Source: Candidatus Kryptobacter tengchongensis
GTDB lineage: Bacteria > Bacteroidota > Ignavibacteria > Kryptoniales > Kryptoniaceae
Direction: 5' to 3'
Length of the DNA: 53,097 nucleotides
Assembly: GCA_001485605.1 (NCBI GenBank)
Contig: FAON01000006.1
Span: forward strand, 1-53,097
In this document: positions 8,901 through 18,571 of the stretch, piece after piece
Position numbering within the stretch: the first letter of the stretch is position 1
Layout: every line of letters begins with the position of its first letter
Notes under the pieces: model-generated
Database searches by the model: none
Told to the model about the DNA's origin: nothing
Seen by the model: the letters and a program-made list of their open reading frames with translations, nothing else
Program-made: the position numbers and the translations under genes

Positions 8901-10012
8901 GCTGGCTCAAGAAAAACTATGTTTCTCTTCTCCCAAACTGCGTAAACTTCTTCGCCGGGATAAAATTCATTTTTAAACTTAACATTTTTGTTTTGTTCCT
9001 CAACAAAGATCATAAATCCATTTGCCTTCAAAACCCAGCTTGTTGATGCTCCGTAATAAAGTTTTGACTCAACGATCGCTGGCACAGATACAAATGAGTT
9101 ATTCTTTACAGGTGTTTTTCTTATTAAAATTTTTTCAGGTCTTACGATAAATTTAAACTCACTCTTATTTAATTTTAAACTCTCACCGCCTGAAATTCTA
9201 AATCTCACAAGATTTGGGAGCTCAACTTCAAATACATGTTTATTTAGCTTGTGTAAAATTCCCGTAAATAAATTCCTTGCTCCCATAAAGTTTGCAACAA
9301 ATTCAGTTCTGGGTCTTTCAAATATCTCATAGCCAGTGCCAACTTGCTCAATTTTCCCCGCATTTATAACTGCAATTCTATCCGAAATTGAAAGTGCTTC
9401 TTCCTGATCGTGCGTCACAAATATAAATGTTATTCCAACATTGTGTTGAAGTTTTTTAAGTTCAATTTGCATTTCTTTTCTCAATTTTGGATCAAGTGCG
9501 TTCAATGGCTCATCAAGTAGCAGGACCTTTGGCTTAAGAACGAGAGCCCTTGCAAGCGCAACTCTTTGTTTTTGCCCACCGCTTAGCTCAGAAGGCTTCC
9601 TATTTTCAAGCCCTGTTAATTGAACAAGGTCAAGTATTTCAAAAACTCTTTTCTTTATTTCATCTCTGTCAAGATTTTGATACCTTAAACCAAATGCGAC
9701 ATTTTCAAAAACATTCATGTGTGGAAAAAGGGCGTAATTCTGAAAAACCATGTTTACTGGTCTCTTGTAAGGAGGAACATAAGTATAATCCACACCGTCA
9801 ATTATAATCCTGCCCGAATCAGGATTTTCAAATCCAGCAATGATTCTTAGGAGGGTTGTCTTTCCACACCCACTTGGACCGAGGAGTGAGAAAAATTCCC
9901 CTTTCTTTATTGAAAGCCAGATATTGTTAAGAACCTTAACAGTTCCAAAAGATTTACTTATGCCCTGAATTTCAATCAGGGCTTGTCCTGAAGATGAAGC
10001 AAACTTCTCCAT
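8897..10012 (-). CDS. potA: spermidine/putrescine-type ABC transporter ATPase (PotA-like)
   Basis: This 371-residue ATPase has a Walker A (GPSGCGKT, residues 45-52), Q-loop (FQNYALFPHMNVFENV), signature (LSGGQKQRVALARAL), Walker B (KVLLLDEPLNALD) and H-loop (FVTHDQEEAL). A C-terminal TOBE-type regulatory domain of about 130 residues (FIVRPEKILIRK, then a beta-rich region) follows, as in PotA/FbpC/MalK types. The DYTYVPPYKRPVNMVFQ segment is typical of PotA. It is the first gene of a two-gene transporter unit with potB. About 160 bases upstream contain no gene and separate it from the next minus-strand gene. Confidence 0.87.
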   Translation of the reverse strand: MEKFASSSGQALIEIQGISKSFGTVKVLNNIWLSIKKGEFFSLLGPSGCGKTTLLRIIAGFENPDSGRIIIDGVDYTYVPPYKRPVNMVFQNYALFPHMNVFENVAFGLRYQNLDRDEIKKRVFEILDLVQLTGLENRKPSELSGGQKQRVALARALVLKPKVLLLDEPLNALDPKLRKEMQIELKKLQHNVGITFIFVTHDQEEALSISDRIAVINAGKIEQVGTGYEIFERPRTEFVANFMGARNLFTGILHKLNKHVFEVELPNLVRFRISGGESLKLNKSEFKFIVRPEKILIRKTPVKNNSFVSVPAIVESKLYYGASTSWVLKANGFMIFVEEQNKNVKFKNEFYPGEEVYAVWEKRNIVFLEPA

Positions 10013-10174
10013 CTTCTCTAAGTTCCCTCCAGATTAATTGGTTTAATTATGTTTAACTGCACAAGCTCAAATATGTTTTTCCTGTCATAGTTCATGGCTT
10101 TGTCTGATTTCTTTGTAAATAAATATAAAATTCTTTTTGAAAAAATCAAGTAAACTATAAACATAGCGATTTGG

Positions 10175-11899
10175 TCAGCCAAGCTTTCTCACCTTGGCGA
10201 CATTTTTAAAGCTTATGTTAATGTAAAATTGAAACATTAATCCCGATAGATCAACGCTTGAGAATTTTATTTTTCTTCTTTTTTTGTCTTCCCCAGCTTT
10301 TCTTAAAAACGACCACTCGTTAGATTTAGAGGTTATTTGATAAAATGCTTTTGCTCCCATATTTACATCTGGATTTATAACAAATTCAACTCCAGCGCCA
10401 GCCGAGGCACCCCAAAACCACTTTGCTGGGCTTACCGCATATTTAACAGTATCTTTTTTAATTGAAAATTCAAAATTGGAAAAACTCATGTCAACTTCAA
10501 AAGCAAGCGCTAATCTTCTGAAATAAAACTTTTTCATCAAACCGAAATTAAGCGAACCAAATAAAGCCGACTTAACATCTTCGCCAAAAAATTTCGCCTC
10601 AATCGGAATAAAACCTATGCTACCACCAAAAGTAATCCAGAGCTGTGATATTTGGGAATTAGATAATCTTCCATAGTTTGAGTTTATATTAAATTGCACT
10701 GTGTAAGCAAATTTACCATGTGATGATATTTCAATCGTATCATTACCGACTCCTTGTTCGTTCAATTTAAACTTTCCAGTTTGAATTTTAACAGGGGAAA
10801 GCAATCCACCGATGACACCATCAAAGGGAAATCTTGGTCTTTCTTCAACAATCATTCCGCTTGCAATCCTCCCAGCGAATATACCCCCGATTATAATTTG
10901 AGCCTTGCTGAATTCATTTCTTTTTGTATTATCCGCAACCTTTATTACCCGAACAAATCCAACATTTTTAGGTCTTATACTGCCATCTGGCTGTTCAACA
11001 AATTCAATAACATCAAAACCATCGTCAATTCCAATCCCCTCCCTTTTACCAAGTGGAAAACTTACTGTGTTAAATCCGGCTTCAGAGATTTGAGCGGATA
11101 GCTTAAAAATTTCTCTCACAGCAAGCTCAAAACTAAAAACAAGATCATTTGAAGCTTTTTTAAATGCGCTATCTTCAGCTGCAGTTACATTCCCATCTTT
11201 GATTTCAAATGCCGAACGAGCTTCTTCCTCAATCATTACCTCTGGCTTTACGAAATATCGGTTATTTTGGAAATTAACTTTAAAAAATGTTAATCCACCT
11301 TTAAGATAAACTCTAATAATAGGAACACGAACTTTTTCCTCTTTTTTATCCTTTGGCTTTATAAGCATAATAACGGTGTCTTTAGAAGCAAGATATCGGC
11401 TGATAAATGGTATAACGACATAACCGGAATTCATAACACGCTCAACCTTCTCTGCGGGAATGCCAAGTGATTTAGCCTTTGTTGCTATGAAACTGTTTCT
11501 CTCAGCCTCTGTTAACAGAGAAAGAGCTCTTATCTCCTTATTGATATCAAGTATCTTGATAATCTCAGGTGCAATATATTCTTCCACATCTTGATTTAAC
11601 TCATTAACTGACTTATATTCTTTCCCCGTATGGACATTTGTAAAGTTTGAAGTTATCTCATCAGGTAAGCTTTCCCAATAGAATCGTGGCAATTTTATTT
11701 GTTTTTCAAGTAAAGATGCAAGATATTTGCGATTATATTCAGCAGGTGGTTTCGGTATCTCACCAACAGGCACCGCATTGGGATAATAGGTAATTGTTTT
11801 GGCTAAATATTTCCCCGATAGCTCTTGCGAATTTAACAAATTAAATGGGGATAAGATCAAGGCAAAAATGATGGGCAAAAAAATTTTAAAGTATTTCAT
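10175..11899 (-). CDS. secreted or outer-membrane protein with C-terminal beta-barrel, function unknown
   Basis: I do not recognise a named family. The product of about 574 residues starts with a signal peptide (KIFLPIIFALILSPFNLLNSQ). A mixed region of about 350 residues follows, including a Lys/Glu-rich central part. The last 180 residues alternate hydrophobic and polar residues in short strands ending FQFYINISFKN, as in outer-membrane barrels. It contains segments such as GKREGIGIDDGFDVIEF and IIGGIFAGRIASGMIVEERPRFPF that may aid searches. The ATG at 11899 follows a GGGAGGAGAA ribosome site; a GTG one codon earlier is less likely. It stands alone between potA and tRNA-Phe. Confidence 0.6.
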   Translation of the reverse strand: MKYFKIFLPIIFALILSPFNLLNSQELSGKYLAKTITYYPNAVPVGEIPKPPAEYNRKYLASLLEKQIKLPRFYWESLPDEITSNFTNVHTGKEYKSVNELNQDVEEYIAPEIIKILDINKEIRALSLLTEAERNSFIATKAKSLGIPAEKVERVMNSGYVVIPFISRYLASKDTVIMLIKPKDKKEEKVRVPIIRVYLKGGLTFFKVNFQNNRYFVKPEVMIEEEARSAFEIKDGNVTAAEDSAFKKASNDLVFSFELAVREIFKLSAQISEAGFNTVSFPLGKREGIGIDDGFDVIEFVEQPDGSIRPKNVGFVRVIKVADNTKRNEFSKAQIIIGGIFAGRIASGMIVEERPRFPFDGVIGGLLSPVKIQTGKFKLNEQGVGNDTIEISSHGKFAYTVQFNINSNYGRLSNSQISQLWITFGGSIGFIPIEAKFFGEDVKSALFGSLNFGLMKKFYFRRLALAFEVDMSFSNFEFSIKKDTVKYAVSPAKWFWGASAGAGVEFVINPDVNMGAKAFYQITSKSNEWSFLRKAGEDKKRRKIKFSSVDLSGLMFQFYINISFKNVAKVRKLG

Positions 11900-12017
11900 C
11901 ACTTGTTCTCCTCCCTACATAATTTTAAAATTAAAAACCACAGGAAATTTAACCGAAAAAATTTTTTATAGCAAGTATTTAAGGTAGGATTTAGAAACGG
12001 TAAGTATAATTAAAAAG

Positions 12018-12090
12018 TGGGCAGGCGCGGAATCGAACCGCGGACACACGGCTTTTCAGGCCGTTGCTCTACCGACTGAGCTACCTGCCC
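12018..12090 (-). tRNA. tRNA-Phe (GAA)
   Basis: Read on the minus strand, the acceptor arms GGGCAGG and CCTGCCC pair fully. The D arm is TAGCTCAGTCGGTAGAGCA. The anticodon arm is ACGGC-CTGAAAA-GCCGT, giving anticodon GAA. The T arm is CCGCGGTTCGATTCCGCGC. The discriminator base is A and CCA is not encoded. Length and arms are standard. Confidence 0.95.
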
Positions 12091-12202
12091 AAATTCAGTA
12101 AAAATATATAAAAATTTCCAAAAGAATGCAAATTTACACTTGTAGAAATATACCTTGTTTTTTTATATTTAAAACAACCCAAAAATAAATCCTCAATCGC
12201 CT

Positions 12203-13375
12203 ATGTTAATTTTTGCATTTTTTATGTTGTCTTTAGTCCTTGCTGTTCAAGTTTATCTATGCAAGAAATTAACACTTTACATAGAATCAACAAATATGCG
12301 AAAAATTTCAAAGTTTATCCCATTCGTCTTTGGGTTTTTCAATTTACCCACGATTTTAATTTTCATCAATAGAACTATAAAATTTCAATTCCTGCTTGAC
12401 CTAAACTCACCCCTTTTTATTTATCCATTTTCAATATGGCAAGGGGCAACACTTTTTATCTTTATTGTGATCACCTTGGGGGAATTAATACAAAAATTTG
12501 TGAGATTTATATCTAAAAAGCTAAATCAGAACAAAGAACGAAAATTGAACGAATCAAGGCGAAAATTTATTCAAACTGCCCTACTTGGTATATCTGCGTA
12601 TGCATTTGCAGGCTCAACGCTTGGAACAATTGCAAGAAATGATTTCAAAGTTGAAAAAGTTAAAATAAAAATTAAAAACTTGCCAGATGAACTCAAAGAA
12701 TTAACGATAGGTCTTATAAGCGATATTCATTCGGGAATTTTCATGAATGAGGAAGATATGAAACCTTATTTTGAAACTTTAAATTCACTTAAACCAGATC
12801 TGATACTTATGCCTGGGGATTTCATAACCTCAAACCTTGAAGAGATTTACCCATTTATTAATGCTTCTAAAAATTTAAAAGCAAAATATGGTATTTTCGC
12901 AACGCTTGGAAATCATGAATTTTTCACAAGACAGCCTCAAAGGATAGCAAAGATAATTGAAGAAAATGGAGTTAGAGTTTTAAGAAATGAAGCAGAGAAA
13001 GTTGAAATTAACGGAAAAAAATTTTTTATAATTGGAATAGACGATCTTCGCTATGGTGCTGATCTTGATAAAGCGACGAGATATCTTGAGCCAGGGGACT
13101 TCAAAATTCTTCTTTCACATAAACCATATGATTTCCCCAAGTTTGCACAAAAAGGAATTCAATTAACTGTTTCTGGACATACCCACGGCGGTCAGATAGT
13201 TTTTGCAAAAATTGACGATACTTATATCGCACCCGCTTCACTTGTCTCAAAATTCATAGCAGGACATTATAAACTTGGTGATTTCCATCTATATGTCACC
13301 AGAGGGATAGGCGTAGTAGGATTACCAATAAGGTTAAATTGTCCTCCTGAGATAACCTATATTACTCTTGTTTAG
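12203..13375 (+). CDS. membrane-anchored calcineurin-like metallophosphoesterase (YkuE/YaeI type)
   Basis: The C-terminal 220 residues carry all metallophosphoesterase motifs: SD174IH176, PGD206, GNH238E, LSHKP and SGHTHGGQ. They bind a two-metal centre that hydrolyses phosphoesters. In front are about 110 residues with three or four membrane segments, then SRRKFIQTALLGISAYAFAGS at residues 118-138, which looks like a twin-arginine-type segment between the membrane part and the enzyme. COG1408-type enzymes have a similar layout, and some remove head groups from lipid A or UDP-sugars. The substrate here is unknown. The catalytic domain is predicted outside the cytoplasm. The start is the ATG at 12203. 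Confidence 0.8.
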   Translation: MLIFAFFMLSLVLAVQVYLCKKLTLYIESTNMRKISKFIPFVFGFFNLPTILIFINRTIKFQFLLDLNSPLFIYPFSIWQGATLFIFIVITLGELIQKFVRFISKKLNQNKERKLNESRRKFIQTALLGISAYAFAGSTLGTIARNDFKVEKVKIKIKNLPDELKELTIGLISDIHSGIFMNEEDMKPYFETLNSLKPDLILMPGDFITSNLEEIYPFINASKNLKAKYGIFATLGNHEFFTRQPQRIAKIIEENGVRVLRNEAEKVEINGKKFFIIGIDDLRYGADLDKATRYLEPGDFKILLSHKPYDFPKFAQKGIQLTVSGHTHGGQIVFAKIDDTYIAPASLVSKFIAGHYKLGDFHLYVTRGIGVVGLPIRLNCPPEITYITLV

Positions 13376-13404
13376 CGGTTATAACTTAAAATACATTTCA
13401 CAAT

Positions 13405-13476
13405 GCCCCCTCTGGAGAAAGTAATTTCTATTTTTGTTTTTCTACAATAACCCAGTTCACACTCTCCAAAGGGGGC
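13405..13476. repeat. imperfect inverted repeat, REP-like intergenic element
   Basis: GCCCCCTCTGGAGA at 13405-13418 and TCTCCAAAGGGGGC at 13463-13476 are inverted copies with 13 of 14 bases matching, around a 44-base AT-rich centre. The element lies between two convergent genes (phosphoesterase and Hc1-like gene). Neither side ends in a clear T-run, so it is a poor simple terminator. It could be a long stem-loop that ends both transcripts or a small REP/MITE-like element. No second copy was noticed in this window. Confidence 0.45.
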
Positions 13477-13484
13477 ACGAATAA

Positions 13485-13712
13485 TTATGACTCCCCAGAA
13501 CCCGCTTCTTTCTTTGCCCCTTTTTTCTCTTGTTTTATCTGCTGTATTTCAACCCTTATCTCCTGCGCAAGCTTTCTTAACTCTTGCATTTTTTTCCTCA
13601 AACGCGTCCCAGCGGACATTACACCCTTTTCATAAAACTTTCTGAAATCATCTTCCAAAGAATTAACGAATTCCTGGAGCTGTTGAAATCTGTGATGCAT
13701 TTTTACCTCCAT
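13485..13712 (-). CDS. histone H1-like (Hc1-type) DNA-binding protein
   Basis: The 75-residue Lys/Arg-rich protein contains the segment FRKFYEKGVMSAGTRLRKKM followed by QELRKLAQEIR. It closely resembles the short Hc1-type histone-like proteins of Bacteroidota and Chlorobiota, which share a KF-x-EKGN-x-AGTR-x-RK-x-MQ core. These small proteins are thought to bind DNA and help compact the nucleoid. The last 15 residues are a disordered Lys/Ala/Glu/Gly tail. The gene is monocistronic, convergent with the phosphoesterase. An internal ATG (MHHRFQQL, codon 5) is an alternative start. Confidence 0.72.
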   Translation of the reverse strand: MEVKMHHRFQQLQEFVNSLEDDFRKFYEKGVMSAGTRLRKKMQELRKLAQEIRVEIQQIKQEKKGAKKEAGSGES

Positions 13713-13747
13713 TTTTGGGTTTTTAATTTGATTCGGGAAATGGAAAA

Positions 13748-14857
13748 CTATATTTTTACTTTCCCTTTTGAAACTGCTTTTAAATGCGCATTTTTTAAAT
13801 TTTCAACAAGTTCATCAAGTCTATAGTAAAGTCCTTTATGTTTCCTCGGTTTTCTCTTCGCAAGGGCGTAGGAAGTAAGGATTGGCATTGCAACGGTAGA
13901 ATCAATATAGCACACAACAGCGTCTGGCAATTTATCTGGGTCAACTTTGCCCCAGCTTACCGCTTCTGAAGGTGTTGCTCCAGATAATCCGCCTGTATCA
14001 GGTCTTGCATCTGTAATTTGAAGAAAATAATCATGCCCTTTTTCATCTATCCCAAGAACTTCTTGAATTTGTGGCTCTGTTTGAAGCAAAAAGTTCTTCG
14101 GTGAACCGCCACCAAAAATTAAAACAGCGCTCTTCCCTCCATTTGATTTAGCCCAATAAACTATACCCGCTGTTTCATTCACATCTCTTGCGATGTCAAT
14201 TTTAATTTGATACCCATTTAGAACCATTGCCGAGATATTCATCCCAATTGAGCTATCTCCAGGCGAGGAAACATAAACAGGAACGCCATATTTATAAGCC
14301 GCTGATAAAATGCTCATATCTTTAATTCCAAGTATTTTTTCCCTTTCATAGACATACTTACCGAGCAAATAATGAAATTCTGCGGTCCCCATTTCTTTTT
14401 GAAATTCTGGCTGTTTTAAAACTTCCCTTATGAATTTATCCGTTGAAAGCAAAACCTCGTAATCAAACAAAATATCATAAATTCTTATCACTCCCTCTTT
14501 CCTTAAAATTCTATCATCAACAAATGGCGTCCCCCGGTGAAGTTTATGTCCGATTGAAAAATGAATATCATGATACAAATTTGCACCTGTTGAAACAATC
14601 CAATCAACGAACCCTGCTTTTATGAGTGGAACTACACAACTTCCACCAAGTCCAGCCGGGGTTAAAGCCCCCGTTAAACTCATCCCCACAGTTACATCAT
14701 CCTGGAGCATTTTTTCAACAAACAATTGACAAGCTTCTCTTAATCGCCCTGCGTTATACGCTTGAAAATATTCATCAACAAGCTTTGTAATTCTTATATC
14801 AGGGTCAATTGGCTTTCGGTTAATTGGTTTACCTGAAAGTAGATTCTTTTTTCTCAA
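13748..14857 (-). CDS. deoxyhypusine synthase-like protein
   Basis: The protein (about 369 residues) matches bacterial members of the deoxyhypusine synthase family. It has [77 protein letters not shown] and a conserved tail. The Lys in EAVSWGK corresponds to the lysine that carries the aminobutyl intermediate from spermidine. In eukaryotes and archaea the target is eIF5A. Bacteria lack it, so some homologues make homospermidine or act on an unknown acceptor. A polyamine-type ABC transporter (potAB) lies 4 kb away. A TTG at 14857 with GAGGTGA upstream is the best start; a GTG two codons earlier is also open. Confidence 0.8.
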   Translation of the reverse strand: MRKKNLLSGKPINRKPIDPDIRITKLVDEYFQAYNAGRLREACQLFVEKMLQDDVTVGMSLTGALTPAGLGGSCVVPLIKAGFVDWIVSTGANLYHDIHFSIGHKLHRGTPFVDDRILRKEGVIRIYDILFDYEVLLSTDKFIREVLKQPEFQKEMGTAEFHYLLGKYVYEREKILGIKDMSILSAAYKYGVPVYVSSPGDSSIGMNISAMVLNGYQIKIDIARDVNETAGIVYWAKSNGGKSAVLIFGGGSPKNFLLQTEPQIQEVLGIDEKGHDYFLQITDARPDTGGLSGATPSEAVSWGKVDPDKLPDAVVCYIDSTVAMPILTSYALAKRKPRKHKGLYYRLDELVENLKNAHLKAVSKGKVKI

Positions 14858-14953
14858 CCTCACCTCTTCATTTTTTTAATTTTCTGGCTATTGAAATTTA
14901 AAAAAATTTCAAAATAAAGCAAATTTTTTAAAATTTACCCCCATAACGAACCC

Positions 14954-16288
14954 TTAAAAGTTTCCCTTGAAATCAAGTATAAATTGCCCTTTACCTTTTT
15001 GGTTTTTTGCAAACGCAAGGCTCAAAATCAAATCATATGGCAAAAGAAAATTTAGACCCAGACCATAACCTTTCCAAAAGGTTAAACTAAAAAATTTTTC
15101 ATTGTTAAACCAAGTCCTTCCGATATCACCAAAGATTATAAAATCAACCCCGAACCTTAAAATTGAAAACTCCTCAAGCGGTGCCTTTTCTAATTTTAAA
15201 AATTTTTGCTTCACAAGCGGAATTCTGTATTCAACCATTCCACCAAGTATATTTTCACCCTCAAAAATTTCGTTAAAATAACCCCTTATTCTCTCTTCAT
15301 ATCCGAAGTAAAAATGCGAATAAACGGGGATTTTTTGCCCGATTGAATTTAAAATGAAAAATCTACCTGCGATTAAACCCACCCACACCTTTTGATACAA
15401 CCGAGCTTCCAACCCAGTCTGAATGAAGAAAGATTTGTAATTTAAAATCTGATTAAAATTACAAAGAAAATTAAGCAAAATTCCTCTGTTTGGATAAACT
15501 GGTATATCCCTCGTGTCATATTTAAATCCCGTCCCAACGACTAAAATTTTATCTTCACCGGTTGGAGAGATTGTTTTCAATTGAGTAGCCTCGCCTGTTG
15601 TTGCGATGTTTTTAAACCCAACATCTGCCCATATCTTTTTATAAAGCCAAATTCTTTTGCCCAGTAAAAAATTAAAAATGAAAATATCTTCATAAAATGT
15701 CCCTATTCCCTCTTCTAAAATTTTGCTTTTGTTTTTAATTCGTTGATAACTTAATTCAATTGAATAAAACAAGTTATTACTTCCGAGAATCCAAGGGTTT
15801 AAATATTCAATTTCAATCCATGGGTCATATCCAAGCGCAAAACTGAAAATCAACTTCTCATTCCTTCCTCTAAAATTTGTATGAATTAGCCCAGCTCCGT
15901 AATACAATTTTTTTATATCTCTATCTTTCCAGCCGAAAACAGGAAATGGCCAGATATACCATCTTTCGTTCACCCAAACATAAACATTAATGCTATCGGT
16001 TGAGGTGGAGTCTTTTTCAAACCATATTTTAACTTTATTAAAAAGCCCCATCCCATAGATTCTATTCTCGTTAAGTTCAATTTCGGAAGTATCAAGCCTT
16101 GAACCAAGCGTAAAAGTTAATTCCCGTGCTATGACCTCACTTTTTGTTTTTACATTTCCGATGAAAACAATTTTCCTGACAATAAATTTATCCCGCTCCC
16201 TAAATTTTTCATCAGCCAAAAGAAAACACACTACCGAAGATATCAACACCGGGAATAAAATTTTAATAATTTTCATCCAAGCCTTCAT
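14954..16288 (-). CDS. short Omp85-family outer-membrane protein (one POTRA plus barrel)
   Basis: After a signal peptide (residues 1-24), residues about 33-110 form one POTRA domain (IVRKIVFIGNVKTKSEVIARELTF, later FNKVKIWFE). A C-terminal beta-barrel of roughly 300 residues follows, with Omp85 features such as YDTRDIPVYPNRGILLNF, HFYFGYEERIRGYF and a final hydrophobic strand GQFILDFKGNF. BamA usually has five POTRA domains and 750-900 residues, so this is a reduced member of the family (TamA/D15-like). It probably handles protein or lipid assembly in the outer membrane. It is preceded on the minus strand by 130 gene-free bases. Confidence 0.75.
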   Translation of the reverse strand: MKAWMKIIKILFPVLISSVVCFLLADEKFRERDKFIVRKIVFIGNVKTKSEVIARELTFTLGSRLDTSEIELNENRIYGMGLFNKVKIWFEKDSTSTDSINVYVWVNERWYIWPFPVFGWKDRDIKKLYYGAGLIHTNFRGRNEKLIFSFALGYDPWIEIEYLNPWILGSNNLFYSIELSYQRIKNKSKILEEGIGTFYEDIFIFNFLLGKRIWLYKKIWADVGFKNIATTGEATQLKTISPTGEDKILVVGTGFKYDTRDIPVYPNRGILLNFLCNFNQILNYKSFFIQTGLEARLYQKVWVGLIAGRFFILNSIGQKIPVYSHFYFGYEERIRGYFNEIFEGENILGGMVEYRIPLVKQKFLKLEKAPLEEFSILRFGVDFIIFGDIGRTWFNNEKFFSLTFWKGYGLGLNFLLPYDLILSLAFAKNQKGKGQFILDFKGNF

Positions 16289-16380
16289 TTAAATTTTTAA
16301 ACCAAGGCAAGGTTCAAATCCAAAGTATTCCTCCAAGGGTGAGCGAAATTAATTTTTTCTCTGTTATATGAAACTTGAAC

Positions 16381-16408
16381 TTGAAGTTCTTTTTGTTTAT
16401 ATTATAAG
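16381..16408 (+). promoter_or_regulatory. possible promoter of tRNA-Gln
   Basis: TTGAAG at 16381-16386 and TATAAG at 16403-16408 are separated by 16 bases and would start transcription about 5 bases before the tRNA. The spacing fits a sigma-70-type promoter, but the AT-rich context makes chance matches likely and Bacteroidota sigma factors prefer other spacings. Confidence 0.35.
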
Positions 16409-16419
16409 CGTGTCAAGAC

Positions 16420-16491
16420 TGCCCCGTGGTGTAACTGGCAACACGCCTGACTCTGGATCAGGTAATCGAGGTTCGAATCCTCGCGGGGCAG
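16420..16491 (+). tRNA. tRNA-Gln (CUG)
   Basis: Acceptor TGCCCCG pairs with CGGGGCA. The D arm is GTGTAACTGGCAACAC. The anticodon arm CCTGA-CTCTGGA-TCAGG gives CTG. The T arm CGAGG-TTCGAAT-CCTCG is perfect. The discriminator is G and CCA is not encoded. A second Gln(CUG) gene with the same central 40 bases lies at 51665. Confidence 0.95.
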
Positions 16492-16496
16492 CAATT

Positions 16497-17429
16497 TTAT
16501 TTTACCCAAGTTAGCCAACCATAAGGATCGTTCCCGTTTTTAACGATGTCATAAAAAATATTCTGGATACTTCTCGTAATTTTCCCAGGTACCCCACAAC
16601 CTATTTTTATTCTATCAACACTTCGCACTGGCGTTATTTCTGTTGCTGTCCCTGTAAAGAAAATTTCATCTGCGATGTACAGCATCTCTCGTGGTATCAA
16701 TGTTTCTTTAACTTCGTATCCGAGGTCTTTTGAAATTTGAATTACTGAAATTCTGGTTATACCTGGCAAGATGCCAGTTGATATAAGAGGTGTGTAAATG
16801 ACATCATCTTTAACGATAAAGATATTTTCGCCGCTTCCCTCACTTACAAAACCGTTATAATCAAGTGCTATACCTTCAGCGTATCCATCCACGAGAGCCT
16901 CCATCTTAATAAGTTGGGAATTCATATAATTGGCTCCAACCTTTGCCATCATCGGAAGGGTATCTGGGGCTGGTCTTCGCCAGCTTGAAACTCTAACATC
17001 CACTCCTTTTTCTATCGCCTCTTTTCCGAGGTATTCGCCCCATTCCCACACAGCGATCACAACATCAATAGGGCAATTCATTGGATTAACGCCGAGCTCA
17101 TAATATCCCCGAAAGACGATCGGTCTTATATAGCATTGTTTTAGTTTATTGACTTTGATAGTTTCAATGACCGCTTGGGTTAGTTCTTCAATGGTGTAGG
17201 GAATTTCAGCCCGATAAATTTTAACTGAGTCATAGAGTCGCTTCATATGTTCATCAAGTCTGAAAACAGCGGAACCTTTTGGGGTATCGTAGCATCTAAT
17301 TCCTTCAAACCAGCTTGTTCCGTAGTGGATGACATGGGAGAGGACATGAATTTTTGCGTCATCCCAATTAACGAATTTTCCATTCATCCAAATTTTTTCT
17401 ACTTTTGGTAGTGGCATAGTTTTTTTCAC
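16497..17429 (-). CDS. ilvE: branched-chain amino acid aminotransferase
   Basis: This 310-residue class IV PLP aminotransferase shows [21 protein letters not shown] at its start and [14 protein letters not shown]163 in [11 protein letters not shown] is the Schiff-base lysine. [23 protein letters not shown] and TGILPGITR follow. These are the IlvE subfamily features; the enzyme makes Val, Leu and Ile from keto acids using glutamate. Its GTG start overlaps the stop of the upstream GNAT gene (GTGA), so the two are translationally coupled. An ATG four codons later (MPLPKVEK) is an alternative start. The gene ends six bases from the convergent tRNA-Gln. Confidence 0.93.
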   Translation of the reverse strand: MKKTMPLPKVEKIWMNGKFVNWDDAKIHVLSHVIHYGTSWFEGIRCYDTPKGSAVFRLDEHMKRLYDSVKIYRAEIPYTIEELTQAVIETIKVNKLKQCYIRPIVFRGYYELGVNPMNCPIDVVIAVWEWGEYLGKEAIEKGVDVRVSSWRRPAPDTLPMMAKVGANYMNSQLIKMEALVDGYAEGIALDYNGFVSEGSGENIFIVKDDVIYTPLISTGILPGITRISVIQISKDLGYEVKETLIPREMLYIADEIFFTGTATEITPVRSVDRIKIGCGVPGKITRSIQNIFYDIVKNGNDPYGWLTWVK

Positions 17430-18553
17430 TTTAATTTTTTTGAATATATGCGATATTTTTTATAAGGGATGGAGCCGATGTTTTCGGCAACTCTTTTCAT
17501 TGGCTCATTATCCTCAAGAACCCAACCAAGTTCAGCTTCTGAATAACCTTTTTCAATTCCGTTTTTAATTGTGTAATAATAAAACGCAGCATCTATTCCA
17601 GAAAGACGATATTCCTGAATTAAACCCATTATCAAAACACGTATCATCGTTATCTTCTTCATATTTTTCATCAATTTGAAAATTCCAAACGGCAGAAGTC
17701 TTCCGTTCAAACCTTTCAGTGCTTGATTTATATCTGGAATGGAAAGTGAAAACCCGATAGGTTTCCCATCAACTTCAGCGAATAAAGCGATTTCAGGAAC
17801 AACTATCTGCTTCAATCCTTTAGCGATGTGGTTAATTTCATCATCTGTAAGTGGGACAAATCCCCAATTTTTACTCCATGCGTTGTTGTAAACTTCTTTA
17901 ACTTTTTTAACCTCTTCATCAAAATTTTTCAAATTAACAGGTCTAATAGTTGCGTTTCTTCTTTTTAGAACAAGTTCAACGCCTCGTTCAAGTCTTTGCA
18001 TAATCTTTGGGGTCAACATCTCTTGAGAGATATAATATGAATATAAGTCCCTTGCCTTCTCAAAACCGTAATTTTCACAAAGTTCTGAATAATACTCATA
18101 ATTGTAGGGCATCATAACGCAAGGTGGTTTATCAAAACCTTCAATTAAAATTCCGCACGAGTCGTTTGTTGAAGGATTTACAGGACCCCTTATCTCATCA
18201 AGCCCTTTTTGTTTTGCCCAATTTTCAACTGTTTCAAAAAGTTTTGCTGAGACATCTTTATCATTGATGCACTCAAAAAAGCCAAAAAATCCTATGTTTT
18301 CACCATGAAATTTGTTATGATTGTGATTCAAAATAGCTGCAATTCTCCCCACGATTTGACCATTCTTGTAAGCCAAATAAAATTCCGCTTCACTGTGCTT
18401 GTAAAAGGGATTTCGCTTCACATCAACAAGATCTTTCTGCTCAATTAAAAGTGGCGGGACCCAATAAGGATGGTTTTTATATAGATTGTAGGGGAATTTA
18501 ATAAAATGGGACATCTCCTTCCGGGACAGTGCCCGGCGAATTTCAATTGACAT
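17426..18553 (-). CDS. GNAT-like N-acetyltransferase family protein, substrate unknown
   Basis: This 375-residue protein has an N-terminal GNAT half ([37 protein letters not shown]), where VGRIAA is the acetyl-CoA-binding beta strand region. A second GNAT-like half follows ([24 protein letters not shown], then [22 protein letters not shown]). The layout matches a widespread uncharacterised family often found near lipid and amino acid genes in Bacteroidota. It is coupled to ilvE downstream and 18 bases after the serine palmitoyltransferase gene, so it may work with acyl-CoA or amino-lipid chemistry. That functional link is inference from position. Confidence 0.65.
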   Translation of the reverse strand: MSIEIRRALSRKEMSHFIKFPYNLYKNHPYWVPPLLIEQKDLVDVKRNPFYKHSEAEFYLAYKNGQIVGRIAAILNHNHNKFHGENIGFFGFFECINDKDVSAKLFETVENWAKQKGLDEIRGPVNPSTNDSCGILIEGFDKPPCVMMPYNYEYYSELCENYGFEKARDLYSYYISQEMLTPKIMQRLERGVELVLKRRNATIRPVNLKNFDEEVKKVKEVYNNAWSKNWGFVPLTDDEINHIAKGLKQIVVPEIALFAEVDGKPIGFSLSIPDINQALKGLNGRLLPFGIFKLMKNMKKITMIRVLIMGLIQEYRLSGIDAAFYYYTIKNGIEKGYSEAELGWVLEDNEPMKRVAENIGSIPYKKYRIYSKKLK

Positions 18554-18571
18554 TTTCTTACCTTTTATTTT

